From: an uncultured Faecalibacterium sp.
Lineage (GTDB): Bacteria; Bacillota; Clostridia; Oscillospirales; Ruminococcaceae
NCBI GenBank assembly: GCA_934525845.1
Contig: CAKSZS010000061.1
Coordinates: 1-8,623 of the forward strand
Length of the DNA: 8,623 bases
Direction: 5' to 3'
Of the stretch, positions 1-6,038 are shown piece by piece. Made by a program: the position numbers and the translations under genes. Positions within the stretch are counted from its first letter, which is position 1. Every line of letters begins with the position of its first letter. Below the pieces are notes generated by a model. The model was not told where the DNA came from. It ran no database searches and saw only the letters and a list, made by a program, of their open reading frames with translations.

Positions 1-122
1 ATAAGATATCCCATTGTTTCAAACAAGTAAGACCCCTTGAAGACTACAAGGTTGATAGGCACGATGTGTAAGTGGAGTGATCCATTCAGCAAGCGTGTAC
101 TAATAGGTCGAGGGCTTGACCA
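1..122 (+). rRNA. rrl: 23S ribosomal RNA, 3' end (partial)
   Basis: This is the last part of a large-subunit rRNA; its 5' part lies outside the window. The conserved 3' domain is readable: the GGTTGATAGGC block, then GTACTAATAGGTCGAGGGCTTGACC, here written as GTACTAATAGG followed by TCGAGGGCTTGACC, matches the usual end of bacterial 23S rRNA (E. coli ends in GAGGCTTAACC plus two bases). The exact 3' end is set by that comparison and is good to a few bases. It is followed by a spacer of about 130 bases and then 5S rRNA in the same direction. Confidence 0.95.
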
Positions 123-209
123 CAATTCGCTTGAGACTCTCAAGAGTCAACGAAAAAATGAAGTAGCAGTGATTATTCAGTTTTGAAGGCACGTCCTTCT
201 AAGAAACAC

Positions 210-238
210 TGGACAAGTAAAGCACGATGTGTTATACT
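210..238 (+). promoter_or_regulatory. Possible sigma-A promoter ahead of 5S rRNA and tRNA-Lys
   Basis: A TGGACA hexamer (210-215) and a TATACT hexamer (233-238) are separated by 17 bases in the 23S-5S spacer. A start about seven bases downstream would fall near 245, just before the 5S gene. This could give extra transcription of 5S and the tRNA apart from the main rRNA promoters. The match may be chance, since 5S is normally cut from the long rRNA transcript. Confidence 0.3.
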
Positions 239-252
239 AAGCCAGTCAGATC

Positions 253-370
<118 letters not shown>

Positions 371-374
371 TGAG

Positions 375-405
375 TTGTCAGGATGAAGAAACCGCATCTT
401 GACAA
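375..405 (+). other. Hairpin between 5S rRNA and tRNA-Lys
   Basis: TTGTCAGGATG (375-385) pairs with CATCTTGACAA (395-405), giving an 11-bp stem with one G-U pair and a nine-base loop. No T-run follows, so it is not a standard terminator. It may help process the precursor between 5S and the tRNA. Confidence 0.45.
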
Positions 406-408
406 TAT

Positions 409-484
409 GCACCTCTAGCTCAGTTGGTAGAGCAACTGACTCTTAATCAGTGGGCCCAGGGTTCGAGTCCCTGGAGGTGCACCA
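409..484 (+). tRNA. tRNA-Lys (anticodon CTT)
   Basis: A complete 76-base tRNA. The acceptor stem GCACCTC (409-415) pairs with GAGGTGC (474-480), the discriminator base is A481, and CCA is encoded at 482-484. The anticodon stem ACTGA (435-439) pairs with TCAGT (447-451) around the seven-base loop CTCTTAA, which puts CTT at 442-444, reading the Lys codon AAG. The T stem CAGGG/CCCTG encloses TTCGAGT. It is the last gene of the rRNA operon and is followed at once by a terminator. Confidence 0.97.
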
Positions 485-486
485 AC

Positions 487-523
487 AAAAGAGCGTTGAA
501 TCGTATGATTCGACGCTCTTTTT
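487..523 (+). terminator. Rho-independent terminator of the rRNA/tRNA operon
   Basis: A 13-bp stem (AGAGCGTTGAATC at 490-502 with GATTCGACGCTCT at 507-519, one G-U pair) with a GTAT loop is followed by a T-run at 519-523. It lies three bases after the tRNA CCA end, so it ends rRNA operon transcription. Confidence 0.9.
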
Positions 524-625
524 CTATGCAAAAAAGCGGCTGCACGCTTTCTGCACACCGGTTGCACATTTGCCCGGATCGGGGCTTTTCTGCGCAAGGC
601 TTGCATAGCTTGCTTTCCTCTGCAT

Positions 626-656
626 AAAAAGGGAACTCGTCGGGGCGAGGTCCCTT
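626..656 (-). terminator. Rho-independent terminator on the - strand
   Basis: Read on the - strand, the stem arms correspond to + positions 646-656 and 629-639: six pairs, one mismatch, then four pairs around a six-base loop. Five T residues follow (A-run at 626-630 on +). It begins exactly at the stop codon of the - strand frame ending at 656, so it probably once served that gene. Confidence 0.6.
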
Positions 657-850
657 CATCTGCTGTCGCAGATCGTTCTGTCCCTCAAACACCCCACTGG
701 GGCGTTTGTTGCTTCGCAAATGCAAATCTTTTCGGCAGACAAGGCTCTCGTCAATTCTCTGCATTCTTCTGCGTCCATCAGCCGGATGGCTTCAAGAATC
801 TCTCTGCCAATGATTTTTGTTGCCGCCGGCGTTTCGTTTTGCTGGGGCTT
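656..850 (-). pseudogene. Degraded or truncated small ORF of unknown function
   Basis: On the - strand, one frame is open from 850 to the TGA at 656-658, 64 codons. Its translation has a helical, protein-like composition (ATKIIGREILEAIRLM, then DAEECRELTRALSAEKI), and the stop runs straight into a - strand terminator. There is no usable start near the 5' side: the first ATG is at 776-778, which would leave only 40 residues, and no ribosome binding site precedes it. An ATG at 852-854 lies in another frame (MKAPAKRN), so one indel could have broken a short gene. I do not recognise the family. It could also be chance; the opposite strand has a 77-codon open frame as well. Confidence 0.25.
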
Positions 851-1013
851 TCATAAGCGGCTAAGACAAAAAAGGAAGGCTGTGGGGGGTTCTGTGCGGA
901 GGAGAATGACAGGAGTTGTGTTCAAACGCCCGAATCCCTGCCATGAATCGTAGTTGTTGAGGTGTTCTTTGCCTTCCTGAAAAATATGGTGATGTAAAAT
1001 ACATACTGACAAA

Positions 1014-1050
1014 CAAACCCGCTCCGGGCAGAATGCCCGGAGCGGGTTTG
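1014..1050 (-). terminator. Terminator of the mtlA-HPr operon
   Basis: A perfect 17-bp inverted repeat (1014-1030 with 1034-1050, three-base loop), GC-rich in the middle. Read on the - strand, the stem is followed by TTTGTTTGTC. It lies about 45 bases after the HPr stop codon, so it closes the - strand operon. Confidence 0.85.
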
Positions 1051-1094
1051 CGTCAGCAGCATTTATGCAGAAAGGACACAGAGAGAGGGAAGCG

Positions 1095-1349
1095 TTATGC
1101 GTCCTTGCACAGCCTGGTCAGCTCTTCGATGGCGGCATCCTCGTCCGGGCCATCGGCGGCGATGGTCACGGTCTCACCGCATTTCACGGCCAGCCCCATC
1201 ACGGCGAAGATCTTCTTCATGTCGGCGGCTTTGCCGTTCTTGGTCATGGTTACCTTGCTTTCAAAGCCCTTGGCAGCTTTGCTCAGGATGCCGGCGGGGC
1301 GTGCGTGCAGGCCCTCTTTGTCCTGGATGGTGATGTCGATGCTCTTCAT
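1095..1349 (-). CDS. ptsH: HPr-family phosphocarrier protein, lacking Ser46
   Basis: An 84-residue protein of the usual HPr size (85-88). HPr is the small cytosolic carrier that takes phosphate from Enzyme I (PEP) and passes it to sugar-specific EIIA domains. The active-site motif GLHARPA is intact with His15 and Arg17, so PTS phosphotransfer should work. The regulatory site is changed: where Bacillus HPr has NLKSIM with Ser46, this protein has DMKKIF with Lys46. HPr kinase/phosphorylase therefore could not phosphorylate it there, and a CcpA co-repressor role is unlikely. The start has an AAGGAGAG site about seven bases upstream. It lies 36 bases after mtlA in the same operon, and the intergenic gap holds only the ribosome binding site. 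It probably serves MtlA, and perhaps the PRD domains of MtlR, as a dedicated phosphate donor. No Enzyme I gene is in the window. Family assignment is firm; the dedicated role is inference. Confidence 0.93.
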   Translation of the reverse strand: MKSIDITIQDKEGLHARPAGILSKAAKGFESKVTMTKNGKAADMKKIFAVMGLAVKCGETVTIAADGPDEDAAIEELTRLCKDA

Positions 1350-1385
1350 AAAAATCTCTCCTTTTTCAAAAATCGGTGTGGGAAG

Positions 1386-3308
1386 TTACTGTAAGTGCTC
1401 CAGCACATAGTTCAGATCAGAAGTGGTTTTGAGCTGTTCCAGCGCATCCTCGTCTTCGAGGATCTCGCAGACATTGCCCAGCAGGTCGAGGTGGTCATTG
1501 CCGACACCGGCGATGCCGAACACGAGGTAGGCTTTTTCATCGCCGAAATCCACGCCCTGCGGGTATTGCAGGAGGACAACGCCGGATCTCTTGACGGTAC
1601 CCTTCTTCTGACTGGTGCCGTGGGGGATGGCCACGCCCATGCCCATATAGGTGCTCACGAGCTTTTCGCGCTCCACCATGGCGTCAGCATACGTCTCATC
1701 CACATAGCCGCGCTTGGCCAGCAGGGCACCGGCGGCACGGATGGCTTCCTCCTTGGTGACAGAGGGCAGGCCCAGCTGAATGTCTTCGGCCTGAATCTTC
1801 ATCACAGAACCGCTGGCTTTGGAAGCCTCGGTCACGGCAGCGGCCAGAGGAGCAACGGCGGCGTTGCGCAGGTCGGAAACGATCTCTTCATTGGCGGCAG
1901 CTTCGGCCTTGGCATCCAGCACCGGAGTGGTGGAGGTCAGGGCGTTGTACAGAGCATCCAGATGCGGGTCTGCAAGGAAGTTGTCCAGCGTGATGAGCTG
2001 TGCCTGCGGGGCGCACTTGGCAGCGCGGTCCGCCAGAACGCGCTGGCAGACCACCACGTCCGCGTCGGCGGGGATGGTGTCCACGCTGGAGTTGGTCACG
2101 GTCAGGTCAGGGCGTTCGGCCTTGATGCGGTTGTGGAACTTGGTAGCACCCATGGCGCTGGAGCCCATACCGGCATCGCAGGCAAAGACGATCTTGCGGA
2201 TCTGACCGACATTCACGGCAGTAGGCTCGGGGATCTCTCCCTTGGCCTGCGCCTTCATCTCTTTCATCTCGTTCTGGGCATCGGTCAGGCTCTTGGCGTG
2301 GCCGGAGGTGGCTTTCAGAATGACAGAGGAAAGGACAAAGGAAACAGCACCGGCGATGACAACGCCCAGCAGAACGGTGAGGATGGAATCCCGGGGAGCC
2401 ATTGCCATGTAGGCGATGAGGGAGCCGGGAGAAGCGGGGCCGGACAGGCCTGCACCGGTCATGGAGTAGAACAGGATGGCGCAGAAGTTGCCCACGATGG
2501 GGGCGATGATGATCACGGGATTCATCAGGATGTAGGGGAAGTAGATCTCGTGGATGCCGCCCAGCAGGTGGATGATGACCGCGCCGGGTGCGGACTGACG
2601 GGTGGTATCGTCCTTGCAGAAGAAGCAGTAGGCCAGCAGAACGCCCAGACCGGGGCCGGGGTTGGCTTCCAGCATATACATGATGGAGCGGCCGGTCTCA
2701 GCGGCCTGACTTGCACCGATGGGGCTGAAGATGCCGTGGTTGATGGCATTGTTCAGGAACAGCACCTTGGCGGGCTCAATAAAGACGGACACCAGCGGCA
2801 GCAGGCTGTGCGCTACCAGGAAGTCCACCCCGGCGGTCAGCACAGTGAGGATGGCGGTCATGAACGGGCCGATAACGTAGTAGCCGAGGATGGCCAGCAG
2901 CATACCCAGAATGCCGACGGAGAAGTTGTTGACCAGCATCTCAAAACCGGCGGGGATGTGGCCTTCCACCTTCTTGTCGAACTGCTGGATGACCCAGCCT
3001 GCCAGCGGGCCCATGACCATGGCACCCATCAGCATGGTGTAGTCCGAGCCGCAGATGCAGCCCACCACGGCGATGGCAGCGATCACGCGGCCGCGGTCGC
3101 CTGCGACCATTTTGCCGCCCTGCCCTGCAATGAGGATGGGCAGCAGGTAGGTCAGCATCGGGGAGACCATGCTGGCCAGTTTTTCGTTGGGGAACCAGCC
3201 CGCTTCAATGAACAGAGCGGTGAGGAAGCCCCACGCGATGAATGCGCCGATGTTCAGCATGACCATGCCGCTGAGGAACTTGCCAAAGCGGGAAACAGCA
3301 TTTTTCAT
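1386..3308 (-). CDS. mtlA: Mannitol-specific PTS permease, EIICBA (MtlA)
   Basis: A 640-residue fused PTS transporter, against 637 in E. coli MtlA, with close similarity along its length. It imports mannitol through the membrane and releases mannitol-1-phosphate. EIIC spans residues 1-335 and shows the family motifs GRFLS-like (FGKFLSGMVM), GFEMLVNNFS (121-130), NNAINHGIFSP (186-196) and GGIHEIYFPY (250-259). EIIB (about 370-460) has the phosphorylated Cys377 in ACDAGMGSSAMGA. EIIA (about 503-640) has the phosphorylated His563 in IPHGT. An alanine-rich linker (about 460-500) joins B and A. The ATG at 3308 follows an AAGGAGAG site with suitable spacing. It is the first gene of an operon with the HPr gene and diverges from mtlR. 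Its promoter is flanked by MtlR-like operators. A related hexitol as substrate cannot be excluded, but sequence favours mannitol. Confidence 0.96.
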   Translation of the reverse strand: MKNAVSRFGKFLSGMVMLNIGAFIAWGFLTALFIEAGWFPNEKLASMVSPMLTYLLPILIAGQGGKMVAGDRGRVIAAIAVVGCICGSDYTMLMGAMVMGPLAGWVIQQFDKKVEGHIPAGFEMLVNNFSVGILGMLLAILGYYVIGPFMTAILTVLTAGVDFLVAHSLLPLVSVFIEPAKVLFLNNAINHGIFSPIGASQAAETGRSIMYMLEANPGPGLGVLLAYCFFCKDDTTRQSAPGAVIIHLLGGIHEIYFPYILMNPVIIIAPIVGNFCAILFYSMTGAGLSGPASPGSLIAYMAMAPRDSILTVLLGVVIAGAVSFVLSSVILKATSGHAKSLTDAQNEMKEMKAQAKGEIPEPTAVNVGQIRKIVFACDAGMGSSAMGATKFHNRIKAERPDLTVTNSSVDTIPADADVVVCQRVLADRAAKCAPQAQLITLDNFLADPHLDALYNALTSTTPVLDAKAEAAANEEIVSDLRNAAVAPLAAAVTEASKASGSVMKIQAEDIQLGLPSVTKEEAIRAAGALLAKRGYVDETYADAMVEREKLVSTYMGMGVAIPHGTSQKKGTVKRSGVVLLQYPQGVDFGDEKAYLVFGIAGVGNDHLDLLGNVCEILEDEDALEQLKTTSDLNYVLEHLQ

Positions 3309-3335
3309 TTGTAGCTCTCCTTTTCACTTGAAAGG

Positions 3336-3374
3336 CAGGCGGCGTAGTTCCTGTGGCATGGGAACTGCGGCCTG
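3336..3374 (-). other. Hairpin in the mtlA leader
   Basis: In the transcribed leader of mtlA, CAGGC/GCCTG and AGTTCC/GGAACT form a two-part stem with an internal loop, between about 35 and 73 bases after the predicted start. It has no T-run. It may stabilise the mRNA; no riboswitch fold is recognised. Confidence 0.3.
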
Positions 3375-3392
3375 CAGATGGTCGTTCGGAGC

Positions 3393-3404
3393 AGCTTTCG
3401 TTTC
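3393..3404 (-). promoter_or_regulatory. Candidate operator shared with the fruK operon (mtlA side)
   Basis: AGCTTTCGTTTC on + (GAAACGAAAGCT on -) occurs here, at about +6 to +17 of the predicted mtlA transcript, and again at 5978-5989 at the start of the fruK transcript. The surrounding - strand reads GAACGAAACGAAAGC, a run of GAAA-type repeats like those reported for DeoR-family fructose repressors. Its position just past the start site suits a repressor. The likely binder is the DeoR-type protein encoded at 8343; this is inference. Confidence 0.4.
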
Positions 3405-3415
3405 GTTCTGGCACT

Positions 3416-3444
3416 ATTCTAGCCGATACTGCGCCGGATTTCAA
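3416..3444 (-). promoter_or_regulatory. sigma-A promoter of the mtlA-HPr operon
   Basis: On the - strand, TTGAAA (3444-3439) and TAGAAT (3421-3416) are separated by exactly 17 bases. The expected start is near 3409, leaving a leader of about 100 bases. An MtlR-like half-site ends one base upstream of the -35, a usual arrangement for an activator touching RNA polymerase. Confidence 0.7.
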
Positions 3445-3445
3445 T

Positions 3446-3453
3446 GGTGACAA
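3446..3453 (-). promoter_or_regulatory. MtlR-like half-operator next to the mtlA -35
   Basis: GGTGACAA on + (TTGTCACC on -) sits one base upstream of the mtlA -35 hexamer. It repeats one arm of the full palindromes at 3463-3485 and 3581-3603. The AATGGTGACA word recurs 32 bases away in the first palindrome, about three helical turns. Confidence 0.45.
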
Positions 3454-3462
3454 GCGGTGGGG

Positions 3463-3485
3463 CTGTCACCGGGGAATGGTGACAC
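3463..3485. promoter_or_regulatory. Candidate MtlR operator 1
   Basis: TGTCACC (3464-3470), seven bases GGGGAAT, then GGTGACA (3478-3484) form a perfect inverted repeat centred near -65 of the predicted mtlA start. The half-site TTGNCAC resembles what I recall for MtlR boxes in Bacillus, though the spacing here is about three bases longer. Confidence 0.55.
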
Positions 3486-3580
3486 CGGTGGGCTGATACG
3501 GCAACATTTCCAAGGGATGCGCGGGCGATTTGTGCATATTTGCTGATGCTCTGGGATACAAGACGGGAGTGCGGAAGCTT

Positions 3581-3603
3581 TTGTCACCGGGCAATGGTGA
3601 CAA
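3581..3603. promoter_or_regulatory. Candidate MtlR operator 2
   Basis: A perfect inverted repeat: TTGTCACC (3581-3588), GGGCAAT, GGTGACAA (3596-3603). It is nearly identical to operator 1, 118 bases away, and differs by one base in the spacer. It lies some 30 bases upstream of the predicted mtlR -35, so it could tie mtlR autoregulation to mtlA control, possibly by looping. Confidence 0.55.
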
Positions 3604-3635
3604 AAAACACACAACTTCTTTTCTGCTCCGGGGGC

Positions 3636-3664
3636 TGGCAGACGATGTGGCACTATGTTACAAT
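3636..3664 (+). promoter_or_regulatory. Probable promoter of mtlR
   Basis: TGGCAG (3636-3641), 17 bases, TACAAT (3659-3664), with an extended -10 TGT at 3656-3658. The -35 is weak, as expected for a regulator gene. The start would be near 3671, giving a leader of about 34 bases to the ATG at 3705. Confidence 0.5.
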
Positions 3665-3704
3665 AGAAACAATGGGTAACTTTTGGGAAAAGGAGAGGAT
3701 CAAC

Positions 3705-5777
3705 ATGGGTGCGGCGTATCGTGAGGAACTGTCGGCAAATGCACGGAAGCTGATCGAGCAGCTGCTCAGCCTTCCGCAGGGGTGGGTGACGGCGGCTGCA
3801 CTGGCCGAAAGCATTGGGGTCAGCCGCCGCACCGTGCTGCGGGAGCTGCCTGCTGTGGAGCAGTGGATGCAGGCTGCCGGGGCGCATTTTGTGCGCAACC
3901 CCGGCAAGGGTCTGCTGCTGGATGAAGCGCCGGAGCGGCGGGACGCACTGCACACCCGGCTGAACAGCGGCGACAGGAAAGAATTTTCCCGCGCAGAACG
4001 GCGGCAGCAGCTTTTGACAAGGCTGCTCCGTGAGCAGGAGCCCTGCAAAACAGCGGCACTTGCACGGGAGCTTGGCGTTTCGGAAAGCACACTGTCAGCG
4101 GACTTGGATGAACTTGAGACCAAACTGCACCCCTACCGGGTGGAGATGTTCCGCCGCCCCGGTGTGGGGGTCTGGCTGCAGGGGGATGCTTCTTCTTACC
4201 GGAGGGTAGTGTCTGCCCTGCTGCGCAGCAGCCTGCCGGAAAAGGAACTGGCAGAGGTGCTCTGCGGACGGATGCCGGAAAACACTATTTTCTCGACCCT
4301 GCTGGATACAAAAACGGCCGAAAAGGTCTGGAAGGTCTTGCAGCAGTTTGAGCAGGAAGAGCAGCTCCATCTGCCGGATGCAGGCTTTCTGGCGCTGGCC
4401 ATCCACTGCACCCTGACCATTCAGCAGCTGCAGCAGGGCGGCGACAAAGGCAGTGCGCCCAGAGGGCTGCGCCCGGCGGGCAACCATGCAGCCCGGCTGG
4501 TGGTGGCTCTGAACCGCGCCTTTGGGCTGACCCTGCCGCCCGAGGAAGCGCAGTATCTGGAACTGTATCTCGCTGCTTATCTGGGCGCGGAGGACCCTTG
4601 GGGCAGCGCACAGGAGATGGAGCTGCGGAATCTGGAAGCTGCCCTCATCCGGGAAATGGAAAAGGCACTGCACACAGACCTTTCCGGGTACACCTCCCTG
4701 CGGGATGACCTGTACTGCCACCTGCGCCCCATGCTGCTGCGGGTGGAGCAGAATATCCGTATCGAAAACCCCCAGCTGGATACCATCCGCACCGCCTACC
4801 CCGGCCTGTGGAAAGCCACCCGTGCCGCCTGTGATGCGGTGCAGCAGCAATTTGTTCTGCCGGTCATCTCGGACGATGAAGCAGCCTACCTTGCCATGCA
4901 TTTTGGTGCGGTGCTGGAGCAGAACGCCGTGTTCCGGCTGCGGCTGCGAGTGGTAGTAGCCTGCCCGCTGGGCATGGGTTCCAGCCGCTTTCTGGCTTCC
5001 CGGCTGGGAAACGAGTTCCCTTCTTTGCAGGTGGAGGGGTGCTGCTCGGTGCGGGAGCTGAACGCCGCCGACCTGCGCCGGAGAAAAATCGACTTTATCA
5101 TCTCCACAGTGCCGCTGGAGCTGGACTACCCGGCGGTGTGCATCAGCCCTTCCCTGCTGGAACCGGATCGCGCCGTGCTGAAGGATGCCATCACACGGTA
5201 CAGCCAGAACAGCCAAGAACCGGAACCGGCGGTGCAGCCTGTGCAGGATGCAGAGCGTGCAGGCTCCAGGCTGCGGTATTACGCGCGCCTGACCCGCTCC
5301 ATGACCGGACTGCTGGAACAGCTGACCATCCAGCCTGTCAAGGCTCCCGGCAGCCGCGCCGCCCTTATCCATGCAGCGGCGCAGCTGTTCTGCCCGCAGG
5401 AGGCGGACGCCCGGCTGGTGGAGCAGCAGCTCCGCCGCCGCGAAACGCTGGGCGATACCTACATCAAACCCCTGTATGCCCTGCTGCTCCATTGCAGGAC
5501 AAGCGCGGTGAAGGACTGCCGCTTGGGCTATTTGCAGGCGCAGCCGCCGGTCTACGAGCCGGGGCGCATCGTGCTGGGGGCACTGGTGCTGCTGGCCCCG
5601 GATGACGGAAACGGCGTCCCGGTGGAGGTCATGCAGAATGTCAGCGGCCAGCTGATCGAAACGCCCCGGCTGATGGAGGCGCTGCGCACCGGCCAGCAGC
5701 AGGAGGCGGCAGACCTGCTGGAACAGGGCTTTGACCGTGCCTTTTTTGCGGACTGCAAACCGCTGCACACAAAATGA
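3705..5777 (+). CDS. mtlR: Mannitol operon transcriptional activator MtlR (PRD-containing)
   Basis: A 690-residue multi-domain PTS-controlled activator, against about 694 in Bacillus MtlR. Domains in order: a helix-turn-helix at about 25-60 (LAESIGVSRRTVLREL), a second at about 115-150 (LARELGVSESTLSADL), PRD1 (about 195-300), PRD2 (about 325-410), an EIIB-like domain with Cys420 in VVACPLGMGSS, and an EIIA-like domain (about 530-690) with His596 in ALLLHCRTS. PRD2 keeps both phosphorylatable histidines, His339 and His399. PRD1 keeps His234 but has Tyr288 where the second is expected. In Bacillus, HPr phosphorylation of PRD2 activates MtlR and EII-dependent dephosphorylation of the EIIB/EIIA-like domains signals mannitol; these sites are present here. 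The start at 3705 has an AGGAG site at 3691-3695; an in-frame ATG at 3540 would run through operator 2. It is divergent from mtlA and followed by its own terminator. Confidence 0.93.
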   Translation: MGAAYREELSANARKLIEQLLSLPQGWVTAAALAESIGVSRRTVLRELPAVEQWMQAAGAHFVRNPGKGLLLDEAPERRDALHTRLNSGDRKEFSRAERRQQLLTRLLREQEPCKTAALARELGVSESTLSADLDELETKLHPYRVEMFRRPGVGVWLQGDASSYRRVVSALLRSSLPEKELAEVLCGRMPENTIFSTLLDTKTAEKVWKVLQQFEQEEQLHLPDAGFLALAIHCTLTIQQLQQGGDKGSAPRGLRPAGNHAARLVVALNRAFGLTLPPEEAQYLELYLAAYLGAEDPWGSAQEMELRNLEAALIREMEKALHTDLSGYTSLRDDLYCHLRPMLLRVEQNIRIENPQLDTIRTAYPGLWKATRAACDAVQQQFVLPVISDDEAAYLAMHFGAVLEQNAVFRLRLRVVVACPLGMGSSRFLASRLGNEFPSLQVEGCCSVRELNAADLRRRKIDFIISTVPLELDYPAVCISPSLLEPDRAVLKDAITRYSQNSQEPEPAVQPVQDAERAGSRLRYYARLTRSMTGLLEQLTIQPVKAPGSRAALIHAAAQLFCPQEADARLVEQQLRRRETLGDTYIKPLYALLLHCRTSAVKDCRLGYLQAQPPVYEPGRIVLGALVLLAPDDGNGVPVEVMQNVSGQLIETPRLMEALRTGQQQEAADLLEQGFDRAFFADCKPLHTK

Positions 5778-5788
5778 ACTGAAAACCG

Positions 5789-5830
5789 ACTCCCGGCTTT
5801 TGTCTTTTTGGGCAGAGCCGGGAGTTTTTT
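5789..5830 (+). terminator. Terminator of mtlR
   Basis: ACTCCCGGCT (5789-5798) pairs with AGCCGGGAGT (5816-5825), followed by TTTTTT up to 5830. It starts 11 bases after the mtlR stop and separates mtlR from the fruK operon. Confidence 0.9.
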
Positions 5831-5924
5831 GTTATTATAACAAGATACCTATAAGAGAACTTTTGGACTGAAAATCATGTATCCCAGAAAGTTGGCGAAA
5901 AGCACCAAAAACAGCCTGTACGAT

Positions 5925-5939
5925 TTGTTGAAACAACAA
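5925..5939 (+). promoter_or_regulatory. Palindromic candidate operator upstream of the fruK -35
   Basis: TTGTTG-AAA-CAACAA is a perfect inverted repeat ending two bases before the -35 hexamer. Its inner TGTTGAAACAA recurs in inverted orientation at 5983-5993 (TCGTTTCAACA) with one base changed, so related sequences lie on both sides of the promoter core. Confidence 0.45.
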
Positions 5940-5940
5940 C

Positions 5941-5969
5941 TTGACAGGGGCGAAAACTGTTGGTATTAT
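5941..5969 (+). promoter_or_regulatory. Strong sigma-A promoter of the fruK operon
   Basis: TTGACA (5941-5946) with the full consensus, 17 bases, TATTAT (5964-5969), plus an extended -10 TG at 5961-5962. The start is expected near 5976, with a 63-base leader. A TATAAT at 5967-5972 is a less well-spaced alternative. Such a strong core flanked by repeats is typical of a repressed operon. Confidence 0.8.
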
Positions 5970-5977
5970 AATGCCAG

Positions 5978-6007
5978 AGCTTTCGTTTCAACAGTTTCGA
6001 GTTTCAT
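5978..6007 (+). promoter_or_regulatory. GAAA-repeat operator region at the fruK transcription start
   Basis: Three TTTC blocks (GTTTCAAC, GTTTCGAG, GTTTCATA) follow one another at and just after the predicted start. On the - strand they read as GAAAC repeats. The first twelve bases, AGCTTTCGTTTC, are identical to 3393-3404 in the mtlA leader. This suits a DeoR-family repressor; the one encoded at 8343 in the same operon is the obvious candidate, but binding is inferred. Confidence 0.45.
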
Positions 6008-6038
6008 AACAACAATCATGAAGGAGGCTGTTGTTCCT

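Larger units (their letters stand above)
524..1013. other. Stretch without a convincing intact gene
   Basis: About 490 bases lie between the rRNA terminator and the terminator of the mtlA operon. I see a - strand terminator at 626-656 and a short - strand reading frame that ends on it (described separately). There is also an imperfect hairpin at 686-708 (CAAACACCCC with GGGGCGTTTG) and a small inverted repeat near 991-1003 (ATGTA-AAA-TACAT). The open frames here, on either strand, have no ribosome binding site and no recognisable family, and one runs through the tRNA antisense. Confidence 0.6.

Noticed and set aside
447..764. A 105-codon open frame on the - strand
   Set aside because: It runs into the antisense of tRNA-Lys, where it gives the well-known spurious LEPWAH-type ending, crosses two hairpins and has no ribosome binding site.
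720..953. A 77-codon open frame on the + strand
   Set aside because: No ribosome binding site, no recognised family, and it is antisense to the better-looking - strand frame that ends on a terminator.
1386..3308. Reading the transporter as a fructose PTS permease because fruK is nearby
   Set aside because: The motifs, the EIIC-EIIB-EIIA order and the length match MtlA; fructose permeases have a different domain order and EIIC sequence.
1395..3314. A 639-codon open frame on the + strand opposite mtlA
   Set aside because: It is a mirror of mtlA caused by GC-rich third positions. Its His, Gly and Asp-rich translation is typical of an antisense shadow, and mtlA has all family motifs.
3540..3704. 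An upstream start for mtlR adding 55 residues
   Set aside because: The extension would run across operator 2 and the likely mtlR promoter, has no ribosome binding site, and makes the protein longer than the family. The ATG at 3705 has AGGAG at proper spacing.
5779..5793. A catabolite-response-like (cre) match, TGAAAACCGACTCC
   Set aside because: The central CG is out of register with the cre consensus, and the site overlaps the mtlR terminator, so it is not supported.
5877..6038. An upstream start for fruK adding 54 residues
   Set aside because: It begins before the TTGACA/TATTAT promoter, and the known family N-terminus (TLNPALDKT) starts right after the ATG at 6039, which has AAGGAGG upstream.
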